Assembly (NCBI RefSeq): GCF_026805325.1
Contig: NZ_JAPRAT010000002.1
Location: 153,953-217,952 of the forward strand
Reading direction: 5' to 3'
DNA from: Natronobacillus azotifigens
GTDB taxonomy: Bacteria; Bacillota; Bacilli; Bacillales; Amphibacillaceae
Length of the DNA: 64,000 nucleotides
Shown here: positions 39,101 through 46,545 of the stretch, in pieces
Position numbering within the stretch: position 1 is the stretch's first letter
Layout of the letters: each line of letters opens with the position of its first letter
Program-made: the position numbers and the translations under genes
The notes under the pieces: generated by a model
The model's input: the letters and a program-made list of their open reading frames with translations, nothing else
Databases searched by the model: none
Told to the model about the DNA's origin: nothing

Positions 39101-40679
39101 CATCAATCGGAGGGTTTGTTACTTGCGCAAACAATTGTTTGAAATAATTGAATAATGATTGTGGACGTTCTGATAACACAGCAAGTGGCGTATCATTTCC
39201 CATAGCGCCAATCGGATCTTTTCCACTTAAAATTAATGGATGTAAATATTTTTCTACATCTTCTGTTGTATATCCAAAAGCAATTTGTTTTTCTAATAAT
39301 TGATGAATTCCAGTTAGTTTATCCTCTACTATATCTTCTGATAATCTAACCACTTGGTCATCTAACCATTGTTGATATGGTTCTTGCTGAACAATCTCAT
39401 CTTTGATCTCTTCATCAGCAATAATTCTTCCAGCCTCTATATCAACCAACAACATTTTCCCTGGACTTAGACGATCTTTATATAGTACATTTTCTTCTGG
39501 AACGTCAATTACTCCCGTTTCTGATGAATAAATAATATAATCATCTTTTGTTACATAGTAACGAGCGGGACGTAAACCATTACGATCCAAAATCGCTCCA
39601 ATTTGTTTACCATCTGTGAAAGTTATGGAGGTTGGTCCATCCCACTGCTCCATTAAACAACTGTGATACGCATAAAATGCTTTTTTCTCTTTCGACATGT
39701 GCGGATTTTTCTCCCAAGGTTCAGGAATTAACATCATCGCAGCATGTGCAGGTTTTCTTCCAGCAAGAATAAAGAATTCCAAAGCATTATCTAAAACAGA
39801 CGAGTCACTTCCTTCAGCATTTAAAATAGGTAATACTTTGTCTAAATCGGAACCAAAAGCATCTGATACAAACTGTTGTTCACGTGCGCGCATCCAATTG
39901 ACATTTCCACGCATCGTATTGATTTCACCATTGTGAATTAAATAACGATTTGGATGTGCTCTTTCCCAGCTTGGAAAAGTATTCGTACTAAATCTTGAGT
40001 GTACAAGTGAAAATGCAGAAATAAAATCAGGGTCTTGCAAATCAAGATAAAATTGATCTACTTGACTAGGTGTTAATAATCCTTTATAGACAATCGTTTG
40101 GCTAGAAAAACTAGGAAAATAGAAACTATGATCTGCTTCTCTCGCAAGCTTTTCTGCTTGTTTTCTTATAATATATAATTTACGCTCAAATTGTATAGAA
40201 TCAACAATATCATCGGAAGCTCCAATAAAGACTTGTCGAACAACTGGCGCGCTTAATTGTGCGGTTTTTCCGATTTTTCTGAAATCTGTCGGCGAAGTTC
40301 GCCATCCTAATAGTTTCTGTCCTTCTTGTTCAATGAATGTATTAATGGCATTTTCCCAATCTTCTCTTTTTTTATCGTCTTGAGAAAAAAATACCATTCC
40401 AACACCGTATCTACCTTCTTCAGGTAGTGACATAGTCGTGCATTGTTTTCGAAAAAACTGATCTGGGATTTGGACCATTAACCCAGCACCATCACCTGTT
40501 TCCGGGTCACTTCCTTGTCCGCCACGGTGATCTAATTTCGTCAACATTTCGATTCCTTTTTTCACAATATCATGAGTTCGATTTCCTTTAATGTGCGCAT
40601 ACAGCCCAATTCCACATGCATCGTGTTCAAATTCAGGGTGATATAACCCTTGCGCTTCAGCCATCTGACTAAACCTCAT
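36120..40679 (-). CDS. gltB: glutamate synthase large subunit
   Basis: 1519 residues. The N-terminal amidotransferase has its nucleophile Cys22 in EHDACGIGLY, after a propeptide that is normally removed. The central and FMN-binding synthase domains follow (KTGAMSFGSISEEAHEALA, GEGGHLPGNKVYPW, TVVGYDGGTGASPKTSIKHAG), with a 3Fe-4S cysteine group (CVMMRVCHLDTCPVG), and a C-terminal beta-helix with repeated Gly motifs. Start 40679 has GGAGGTG 8 bases upstream. Divergent from gltC. Confidence 0.97.
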   Translation of the reverse strand: MRFSQMAEAQGLYHPEFEHDACGIGLYAHIKGNRTHDIVKKGIEMLTKLDHRGGQGSDPETGDGAGLMVQIPDQFFRKQCTTMSLPEEGRYGVGMVFFSQDDKKREDWENAINTFIEQEGQKLLGWRTSPTDFRKIGKTAQLSAPVVRQVFIGASDDIVDSIQFERKLYIIRKQAEKLAREADHSFYFPSFSSQTIVYKGLLTPSQVDQFYLDLQDPDFISAFSLVHSRFSTNTFPSWERAHPNRYLIHNGEINTMRGNVNWMRAREQQFVSDAFGSDLDKVLPILNAEGSDSSVLDNALEFFILAGRKPAHAAMMLIPEPWEKNPHMSKEKKAFYAYHSCLMEQWDGPTSITFTDGKQIGAILDRNGLRPARYYVTKDDYIIYSSETGVIDVPEENVLYKDRLSPGKMLLVDIEAGRIIADEEIKDEIVQQEPYQQWLDDQVVRLSEDIVEDKLTGIHQLLEKQIAFGYTTEDVEKYLHPLILSGKDPIGAMGNDTPLAVLSERPQSLFNYFKQLFAQVTNPPIDAYREKIVTSMLTWLGTEGDILHPSATNSHRIRLETPILSNHQLNELKEKEEAGFKTAIIDSLFTSDLDQGLNELFLKAEQAIEDGANLLVLSDRNIDENHVAIPVLLAVSSLHQHLVRKGVRTKASIIAETGETREVHHFAALLSYGVDAIVPYLVYETYWSEIQTNHLSIFYADAVTKYINIVTEGVIKVMSKMGISTVQSYRGAQIFEAIGISNEVIDLHFTGTASQIDGIGIPIIAKEAILRHEKGYEEKVNPSLDSGSDFQWRKNGEHHAYNPLTLHKLQWAARRGDYQLFKEFTQTINEEQIGFLRNLFDFKERNAIPIEQVESVDSIVKRFKTGAMSFGSISEEAHEALAIAMNRLGGKSNSGEGGENPKRYELDDKGQNRRSAIKQIASARFGVNSHYLVNADELQIKMAQGAKPGEGGHLPGNKVYPWVANVRNSTTGVDLISPPPHHDIYSIEDLAQLIHDLKNANRDARISVKLVAKAGVGTIAAGVAKGNADVITVVGYDGGTGASPKTSIKHAGLPWELGLSEAHQTLLINDLRERVVLETDGKLLSGKDVVLATLLGAEEYGFATAPLVILGCVMMRVCHLDTCPVGVATQNPELRKKFTGDPDHIVNFMRFVAQEVREIMAELGFTSMDEMVGRTDLLEINDRARQHWKAKYLDLSKIVYQPTGGARLNKTKQDHKIDQSLDVTALLPAVRKSIQTGEKVDQTFPITNINRVVGTVVGSEISKEHGANGLPEDTITLRFNGSAGQSFGAFIPKGMTLELTGDANDYVGKGLSGGKIIVKAPLQANFEASTNVIAGNVSFYGSTGGEAYINGYAGERFAVRNSGAEIVVEGIGDHGCEYMTGGRVIVLGEVGKNFGAGMSGGVAYVYTEDRESFISLANEELVSFESLVDEAEISYLKSMLVKQFNYTNSRRAEMILTDWVTNQANFVKVIPRDYKKITKAIDSFVAAGHTEEEAKMNAFTLNKENKLVEMSEKAEVLAQ

Positions 40680-40804
40680 GAAACACACCTCCAAAATAAA
40701 TAAGTTGATTTTTGTGTCTTTTTCTAAAAATAATGAATTTTAGTGTCTAATCCTATTGTATGTTTCTTCATTTATATATACAATATATAATAACAATAGA
40801 TATA

Positions 40805-40827
40805 ATCTATAATTGCGATTAATAGAT
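40805..40827. promoter_or_regulatory. inverted repeat in the gltB-gltC gap (putative GltC operator)
   Basis: ATCTATAAT and ATTAATAGAT face each other across TGCG in the 161-base divergent region. LysR proteins usually bind such interrupted dyads (T-N11-A). It lies 14 bases before the gltC start codon, consistent with autoregulation. Confidence 0.5.
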
Positions 40828-40840
40828 GGGGGTATGGCAG

Positions 40841-41743
40841 ATGGAATTTAGACAATTAAAGTACTTTATTGAAGTTGCAGAGAGAGAACACGTCTCAGAA
40901 GCAGCAGCCCATTTACATGTAGCTCAATCTGCGATTAGTAGACAGATAGCTAATTTGGAAAATGAGTTAGGTGTTCAATTGTTCGAGCGTGAAGGACGTA
41001 ATGTGAAATTATTGCCGATTGGGAAAATCTTTTTGGTTCACGCAAAAGAGGCAATGAAGGCGATTAACTATGCGAAAAAACAGATGGATGAATACATAGA
41101 TCCTGAACGTGGATCGATTAAGATTGGATTTCCGACCAGTTTAGCCAGTACTTTACTACCTAGCGTGTTATCACAATTTAAAGCAACTTATCCAAATATC
41201 CATTTCCAACTACGTCAAGGTGCTTATAACTTTTTAATTGATGCAGTTAAAGAACGAGAACTTGATATTGCTTTTATTGGCCCAGTTTTAACAGAAGATC
41301 CAAACATTAATGGTGATATATTGTTTCAAGAGAAATTGCATTTATTAACACCCAATAATCATCGTTTATCGAAAAGAAAAAGTGTTTACTTAACCGAACT
41401 AAAAGATGAGGACTTTGTTTTATTCCCTAAAGGTTATATATTTGAAAAATTAGTTGTTGATGCTTGTAATTCTGTTGGTTTTGATCCTCATGTAACGACA
41501 GAGGGTGAGGATTTGGATGCGATTAAAGGGTTGGTTGCTGCTGGTATAGGGGTTACCGTGCTTCCTGAAAGCGCGATTGGAGAACTACAGTCTAGTTACA
41601 CAGCTAAAATTCCAATTAGTAGCCCAGATCTAAAACGGAGTGTAGGTATGATTACACCAAAGCATCGAGAACTTGCTCCATCAGAAAAAGTATTTTACCA
41701 GTTTGTTATTGATTATTTTACGAATTATCCAGGTCAAGAGTAA
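40841..41743 (+). CDS. gltC: LysR-type regulator GltC
   Basis: 300 residues, the length of Bacillus subtilis GltC. N-terminal winged helix (MEFRQLKYFIEVAEREHVSE, AAHLHVAQSAISRQIANLE) and a LysR substrate domain (RGSIKIGFPTSL, AFIGPVL). It activates gltBD according to glutamate and 2-oxoglutarate status; position divergent to gltB supports this. Start 41840-type alternatives are absent; the ATG at 40841 follows GGGGG. The stop is 17 bases from the msrA start. Confidence 0.92.
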   Translation: MEFRQLKYFIEVAEREHVSEAAAHLHVAQSAISRQIANLENELGVQLFEREGRNVKLLPIGKIFLVHAKEAMKAINYAKKQMDEYIDPERGSIKIGFPTSLASTLLPSVLSQFKATYPNIHFQLRQGAYNFLIDAVKERELDIAFIGPVLTEDPNINGDILFQEKLHLLTPNNHRLSKRKSVYLTELKDEDFVLFPKGYIFEKLVVDACNSVGFDPHVTTEGEDLDAIKGLVAAGIGVTVLPESAIGELQSSYTAKIPISSPDLKRSVGMITPKHRELAPSEKVFYQFVIDYFTNYPGQE

Positions 41744-41759
41744 AAAAGGGGGTTATTTT

Positions 41760-42284
41760 TTGTCAACTATATCTTATGCTACATTCGCTGGTGGCTGTTT
41801 CTGGTGTATGGTCAAACCGTTTGATCAATGGGATGGAGTTTATGATGTCGTCTCCGGTTATACTGGCGGTCATGTGGAAAATCCAACTTATGAGCAAGTA
41901 AAAACAGGTGATACCGGTCATTATGAGGCAGTACAAATCCGTTATGATTCTAGTAAAATCACCTATCAACAAATTCTAGAGCTGTTTTGGCCACAAATTG
42001 ATCCAACTGACCCAAATGGACAATTCCAAGATCGTGGTTCGCAGTATCGAACGGCTATTTTTTATCATAATGAAGAACAAAAACAGTTAGCAGTTCAATC
42101 GAAAAATGATCTAGATAATAGTAATCGATTTGATAAACCAATTGTGACAGAGATTTTACCAGCTGGAGAATTTTATCCTGCAGAATCTTACCATCAAGAC
42201 TTTTATCGTAAAAACAAAGCAGAATATGAACAAGATCGTGCCCAGTCTGGCCGAGATGAATTTATTGATGAGAATTGGAAATAA
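41760..42284 (+). CDS. msrA: peptide methionine-S-sulfoxide reductase
   Basis: 174 residues. The catalytic motif GGCFWC is at residues 11-16 (Cys13 nucleophile); SGYTGGHVENPTYEQV and SYHQDFY are conserved. No third cysteine is seen near the C-terminus, so recycling would use Cys16 or thioredoxin directly. The start codon is TTG, chosen for the GGGGG site 7 bases upstream; an ATG frame from 41673 lies within gltC. It may be co-transcribed with gltC. Its last five codons and terminator are duplicated at 46292. Confidence 0.94.
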   Translation: MSTISYATFAGGCFWCMVKPFDQWDGVYDVVSGYTGGHVENPTYEQVKTGDTGHYEAVQIRYDSSKITYQQILELFWPQIDPTDPNGQFQDRGSQYRTAIFYHNEEQKQLAVQSKNDLDNSNRFDKPIVTEILPAGEFYPAESYHQDFYRKNKAEYEQDRAQSGRDEFIDENWK

Positions 42285-42366
42285 GACATATGATAGAACA
42301 AAAAATAGCCTAAGTGAGTAAGAAATCACTTAGGCTACTTTTAATGGTAATTATCGTTATTTACCC
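42267..42366. repeat. direct repeat A (msrA 3' end and terminator)
   Basis: 100 bases: the last codons of msrA (Asp-Glu-Asn-Trp-Lys-stop), the downstream spacer and the terminator TAGCCTAAGTGA / TCACTTAGGCTA. Copy B at 46292-46390 differs by one gap and a few bases only. Confidence 0.9.
42307..42345 (+). terminator. terminator after msrA
   Basis: TAGCCTAAGTGA, 8-base loop, TCACTTAGGCTA, CTTTT. Confidence 0.85.
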
Positions 42367-42399
42367 AGGAGTATCAAATGATTTTCATTTGCGATTGTA

Positions 42400-42546
42400 T
42401 TAGGACAGGCTACTAAATACTATTAACAATAACAGAAGGAAGCCTAAACTTTTAAGATCTGAAGTAAATATAAGTAATACAAAAAGTATGGATGCCACCA
42501 TTCCCATTAAGAAAGTAAAATCTATGCCAAGCTTTTTTTTGCTCAT
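42400..42546 (-). CDS. small membrane protein (48 aa)
   Basis: 48 residues with two membrane segments (TFLMGMVASILFVLLIFTS and SLGFLLLLLIVFSSLS) after a basic start (MSKKKLG). AAGGATG lies 7 bases before the ATG. Not recognised. First of at least five very small membrane genes on the minus strand in this patch. Confidence 0.55.
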   Translation of the reverse strand: MSKKKLGIDFTFLMGMVASILFVLLIFTSDLKSLGFLLLLLIVFSSLS

Positions 42547-42713
42547 GATATCATCCTTCTTGTCTAATTATAGATTACCTAATAAGCAATTTTTCACTAG
42601 TTTTTAGGACTTTGAGAGGCCACTTTTTTGTGAATCATGATTTGACGAGGGTTCAACTCTATTTGTTTATCATTCGTCCAAGTTCTTTTTTACTGTACAT
42701 TAGCGATTAAAGT

Positions 42714-42911
42714 TCAATGCACATTGTAAGTTATGATTAAAAATAAAAGCACGATTTGCAATACAACTACTGAAAAAGCAATTAAGGTAAAGGCAAAATC
42801 ATAAATTAAAATAGCAAGTGCTATATTCAAAATAATTATTGTAATTATGTTCAGAATACAAATCATTCTTAGACCAATAATCCCAGGTTTATTAATCAAC
42901 CTCACCCTCAT
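42714..42911 (-). CDS. small membrane protein (65 aa)
   Basis: 65 residues with two long hydrophobic segments rich in Ile and Leu (ICILNIITIIILNIALAILI and FTLIAFSVVVLQIVLLFLI). The ATG has no clear site; GAGGGTGAGG lies just inside the frame, so a later start is possible. Not recognised. Confidence 0.4.
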   Translation of the reverse strand: MRVRLINKPGIIGLRMICILNIITIIILNIALAILIYDFAFTLIAFSVVVLQIVLLFLIITYNVH

Positions 42912-43009
42912 AGATAACGTAAAAGATTATTTTCGATCCCATAATAACCAACAGGGCCACTAATCATGAAGCCCGAGCGCCTAACAGTTTGTCTTACCCC
43001 TCTATATAC

Positions 43010-43303
43010 TCAATTCCGACCATGTTTTTCTTTTATTTTCTCATTATGTCTACTAATTATCATTTGCAAAACAAAAAATGTAATACCATACACAATACTC
43101 AAAACAATTAGAAAAGCTAGTAGTTCATCAGTTGATCGGTTTTCCGATGCTATTTGATACCCTAACCCCCCAAAATAGAAAGCTACTACAACTATTGACA
43201 GGTCAACTAATTTTTTTCCTTTCTTAATATCGTTATACATTAAAATAAAGAGTATACCTGGACCGTTCAACGCAAAGAGTATATTCAACCAAAGAGACCC
43301 CAT
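43010..43303 (-). CDS. small membrane protein (97 aa)
   Basis: 97 residues with three membrane segments at about 5-22, 33-50 and 60-82, and a basic C-terminus (SRHNEKIKEKHGRN). GAGGTAG lies 7 bases before the ATG, supporting a real gene. Family not recognised. Confidence 0.6.
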   Translation of the reverse strand: MGSLWLNILFALNGPGILFILMYNDIKKGKKLVDLSIVVVAFYFGGLGYQIASENRSTDELLAFLIVLSIVYGITFFVLQMIISRHNEKIKEKHGRN

Positions 43304-43689
43304 CTAGACTACCTCATTTCTTTCAATACATCACACTTCTACGGCAAACTAATTCGCGTTTTCCTCGATAACTCTCAAATTAAACCAAACAAACGTCTGA
43401 GTTAACATTATGTTCGGATGCACGATATTTACACTATGTTTTTATTTTCAATGACTATGAAAATAAATAAGCAATTACATTTCTGATATTCGTTAAATTA
43501 AGAATCTATTCGTGAAAATTTAATCTATAATTAGATAAACTAGTTACTAGAAAAGATATTACAAAAGCGAGAATAAAGTTGTGAACTACCATGATATTTC
43601 TAAAGATACTATTGATGAATAAGGTAATCAACAATATTACCAAGAAAATTATTATTCTTTTCTTTCTCATCCCTGCACTTTCATGGTGT
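43304..43689. other. intergenic, no supported gene
   Basis: About 385 AT-rich bases between the 97-residue gene and the tnpB remnant. I see no reading frame with a ribosome binding site and no strong hairpin. Confidence 0.5.
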
Positions 43690-44254
43690 AACTTCTGTTT
43701 CGACTAAAATCGAAAGGAAGTATTTACCCGAAGGATTTCTTCTGATTATCGCGTTTATGATGCGACCTTCCTCTTAGCGACTTTTAGCAAAACGTACAAG
43801 ACCTAACTTCGGTAGTTTCACCTTCTTTTCAAAAACAGCAATATTACCATTTACATATTTGGTTGTATATGATTGAACAGGATTCTTTTTAGATTTAAAG
43901 CGAGGTTCACGGTTTTACTTTTTGTAATATCGAGTGTACCAATCGTTGACGATTTCCACCGATTTTTGAAGGGCGATACTATCCACTTCTTTTAAAAAAG
44001 GGGTAGTGCTTCTTTAGTTCCCGAATCGCCTTCATCGATTGATTTTTATAGAAAAACTCACCTTTCCAATTATTTTCAATCAGTTGACCATTCTGCACCA
44101 TTTCATTGACGATAGACCAATACCTGTCTTTGTTTTTTTGTTTGCCAACAAAATAGTTGTAGACAAAGCGAGAACAACCAATTGTTTTGTTAATCAGTTC
44201 GTCTTGTTTTTGGTTCGGATAGATGCGAAATTTGTACGCTTTTTTCACGAACAT
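43690..44254 (-). pseudogene. tnpB: IS200/IS605 tnpB, decayed
   Basis: The N-terminal frame (MFVKKAYKFRIYPNQKQDEL, NKTIGCSRFVYNYFV) is intact for 91 codons. It then shifts frame near 43985, where DSIALQKSVEIVNDWYTRYY continues, and meets two in-frame stops (after YYKK and after FAKSR) before ending at VETEV. The RuvC-like catalytic half is missing. TnpB is an RNA-guided nuclease of IS605 elements; this copy must be inactive. No tnpA is nearby. Confidence 0.85.
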
Positions 44255-44432
44255 TTCATTTTCACAGAAGGAATACGATCAAAAAAAACAATCGGTTGTA
44301 TTACGGTTTTCGAAAAGATTATTAGCCAGAGTATATGATTACAAAGAGAAAAAAGGTTTCGGCACTCGTACGCAAACTATTTTCCATCTGATTCAAGTAG
44401 CGTCCGAACAGTCGGAAAATCGAGATAGCTGA
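44223..44432 (+). CDS. small ribbon-helix-helix-like protein next to tnpB
   Basis: The frame contains KKQSVVLRFSKRLLARVYDY, then KEKKGFGTRTQTIFHLIQVA: a basic strand followed by two helices, as in CopG/Arc-type DNA-binding proteins. The real start is unclear. The first 15 codons are antisense to tnpB, and GAAGGAATACG just before the KKQ block is not followed by ATG, so the start codon may have been lost. It could be an IS-borne regulator or a remnant. Confidence 0.35.
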   Translation: MRNLYAFFTNISFSQKEYDQKKQSVVLRFSKRLLARVYDYKEKKGFGTRTQTIFHLIQVASEQSENRDS

Positions 44433-44525
44433 AGCTATCCCTTTTCCGAACGCGATTCATCCCCCACTTACTCATTGGGCTTAGCCCTTCGCATTCCTTG
44501 AAGATAGGGGTTTTCTCGCCTATTT
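44411..44525. mobile_element. probable IS605-type element end
   Basis: Two hairpins in series: CGGAAAA-GATAGC, TGAA, GCTATC-TTTTCCG, and then ATCCCCCACTT with GGGCTTAGCCC and GATAGGGG before TCTCGCC. Such subterminal imperfect palindromes mark IS200/IS605 ends, and they lie on the 5' side of the tnpB remnant. Confidence 0.5.
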
Positions 44526-44582
44526 TAGATAAAGTAATATTCCGATTAAACCAATGGATATACCCTTTAATAATAATTCCAT
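44520..44582 (-). CDS. possible 20-residue membrane peptide
   Basis: MELLLKGISIGLIGILLYLK, one hydrophobic helix, with AGAGGTG 5 bases before the ATG. Length and shape resemble type I toxin or leader peptides. It could equally be chance. Confidence 0.3.
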   Translation of the reverse strand: MELLLKGISIGLIGILLYLK

Positions 44583-44714
44583 TTTACACCTCTTGCTTTT
44601 GTTTTGATTCTATTCGATTTGAAATACTAATCTTCTAGAATATATACAGTTTACACCGAACAAGACATATCAACATCTTGCCTCGCATAGCCACTTACTT
44701 CGTGTAAAACTACT

Positions 44715-44942
44715 TTACTCTTTTTTGAAAACAACATTATACCCATAAAATGATCCCACTAAAACAATAAGAATAGACATGAAAATGTGAATACTGTTTT
44801 GCTCAAATAATAAAGAAATCATTACCAGTAAAACAGTACTATAAAACAGATTTCTGTTTAGCTTTCTATTCCATACGTATTTTTTACACAAATCATATAT
44901 TGTAATGCTTAGAGCAGTCCCCAGTAAAAAGTATACTAGCAT
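44715..44942 (-). CDS. small membrane protein (75 aa)
   Basis: 75 residues with three hydrophobic stretches (LVYFLLGTALSITIYDL, LFYSTVLLVMISLLF, IHIFMSILIVLVGSFYGY) and basic loops. AGAGGAGATG precedes the ATG. Not recognised. Confidence 0.58.
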   Translation of the reverse strand: MLVYFLLGTALSITIYDLCKKYVWNRKLNRNLFYSTVLLVMISLLFEQNSIHIFMSILIVLVGSFYGYNVVFKKE

Positions 44943-45600
44943 AAAAACATCTCCTCTTAAAAATATTTTATTTTTCTAACAGCCGAAATCCATCTCCCCT
45001 TATTGCCGTTCGTACTAGCATAGCTTTAATAACTCCAAACCCAGCTTCAAATTTCCAAAGTTGGACGGATTTGTTGTTACTTAATTTCATTTTCCCCTTA
45101 CCATTTTTAATATAATTATCGATTAACACGCATTTCTATTCTTCAGGTATACATCAGCAAATCCATTAAACCACACTTATTTTTTGTGGATTGTGAAATA
45201 TTTAACAATTATACTTAGCGTAGCATTATCGTATATGAAAAACAATATTAATTGGTAAAAAAACAAAATATATATTCGAACATAAAATGTAATTAAATAC
45301 GAACAGTTTGCTATTTTCTCTTACTGAATATGGTAGGTTCATTGTACGAAAGCACGAGAATAGTACTCTATTGATACGGTTAAAGGGCATGTTTAACTGT
45401 TCTATTAGCTCAATCGGACAACTGCAGTTGTACCAAACAATACAGGTATGAAAGTTATCAAATTATGAAATGATTTTGAAACAGACATATCAATCTCCAA
45501 GTTATCATTAGAAAGAGCATAAGGCATAGTATATATTGCACATTTTCTTGAGCTCGCTCTAAATTATAGTAGTTATATAACGTTAATAGTAGCAACGTTA
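44943..45600. other. intergenic, no supported gene
   Basis: About 650 bases, AT-rich. I find no reading frame with a ribosome binding site, no tRNA and no strong inverted repeat. Confidence 0.5.
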
Positions 45601-45768
45601 TTATGTTTCACCAACGAACTTATCTAAACTTTTATTAAAAATTATTACTGTAGTAATAATTAAAAGGATTTTAATATACAAGTCTAGTGGCAAAGCAATC
45701 GCAATAATCACTCCTATTAAAACACTGATAGCAAGTCTAAATATTCTATTTCTTTTATCAATTTTCAT
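45601..45768 (-). CDS. small membrane protein (55 aa)
   Basis: 55 residues, basic start (MKIDKRNRIFR) then two membrane segments (LAISVLIGVIIAIALPL and YIKILLIITTVIIF). GGAGGT lies 9 bases before the ATG. Not recognised. The hairpin repeat copy 3 lies 37 bases upstream of its start. Confidence 0.55.
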   Translation of the reverse strand: MKIDKRNRIFRLAISVLIGVIIAIALPLDLYIKILLIITTVIIFNKSLDKFVGET

Positions 45769-45805
45769 TTTTAATTACCTCCAATTTCGTTATCTCACAT
45801 ATTGA

Positions 45806-45986
45806 ATAAAGTGAAACTTCAATCAGTGGGAGTTTTTAGGTGTGCCTCCGCTGATTGTTAGCCCTAAAGGATGACCTAAAGGCTCCAGAACCATCCGGTG
45901 TGCTATCGTCCGTTACTTCCACTTAAACCACTTAGTATTCTCGCTGTTTTGAAGTGGGAGTCTTGCGGACGGTTTGATCGGGGATA
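45806..45986. repeat. double-hairpin interspersed repeat, copy 3
   Basis: 181 bases, the most diverged copy. Base changes in stem 1 (CACTGATT to CGCTGATT) and stem 2 (CTCCCACTT to CTTCCACTT; TACGGAC to TGCGGAC) mostly turn Watson-Crick pairs into G-T pairs, so both stems still fold. It lies inside the accessory patch. Confidence 0.88.
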
Positions 45987-45995
45987 AATAATTGC

Positions 45996-46045
45996 TAACA
46001 CACTTGCAGATTCCCATAACTAAACGAAGGCCACTAGTGTGTTTT
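45996..46045 (+). terminator. hairpin with T tract after repeat copy 3
   Basis: AACACACT and AGTGTGTTTTG pair across a 30-base loop. There is no obvious gene before it. Confidence 0.4.
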
Positions 46046-46291
46046 GTCTCCATCCAAATCCTAACCAATTACTCGCTTTATTTTCATTGTAGTATACGCT
46101 ATTTACATTTAAGTTCCACATGCAGTGTGATATTCACATCTTTTCAGAAAATCATACGTACTCTTCATGACTTGATTTTTCAGTATATTGTAAAACATTT
46201 AACAATTTACAATTAGCATAGCACTATCTAATGTAATAAGACAATACTTTTTTTGGAAAGAAACAACTTTATATACTGTTAGAAATAATAA

Positions 46292-46390
46292 GATGAGAAT
46301 TGGAAATAAGACATATGATAGAACAAAAACAGCCTAAGTGAGTAAGAAATCACTTAGGCTACTTTTAATGGTACTTATCGTTACTTACCC
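46292..46390. repeat. direct repeat B (copy of msrA 3' end and terminator)
   Basis: Same sequence as 42267-42366, including the last msrA codons and the hairpin CAGCCTAAGTGA / TCACTTAGGCTA. No msrA body precedes it. The two copies bracket the small-membrane-protein patch. From here to 46545 I see nothing else. Confidence 0.9.
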
Positions 46391-46545
46391 GGATCAAAAT
46401 GAAATTTGCTCCCCTTCCTTAGTCAAATAATGACGTGTTAGAATCGCCAGCCATAACCAATTCCGAGTTAGCTGAAATTCATAAAGAAAGTAATACAGCG
46501 AGTAAGATCGTCTTTATTGGGTGAACTCTTTTATTAATAACACTA

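Noticed and set aside
45400..45440. tRNA gene
   Set aside because: A TAGCTCAATCGGACAA stretch looks like a D-arm, but no acceptor, anticodon or T arms follow.
45992..46216. 74-residue plus-strand frame after repeat copy 3
   Set aside because: No ribosome binding site and it crosses a hairpin with T tract; composition is not protein-like.
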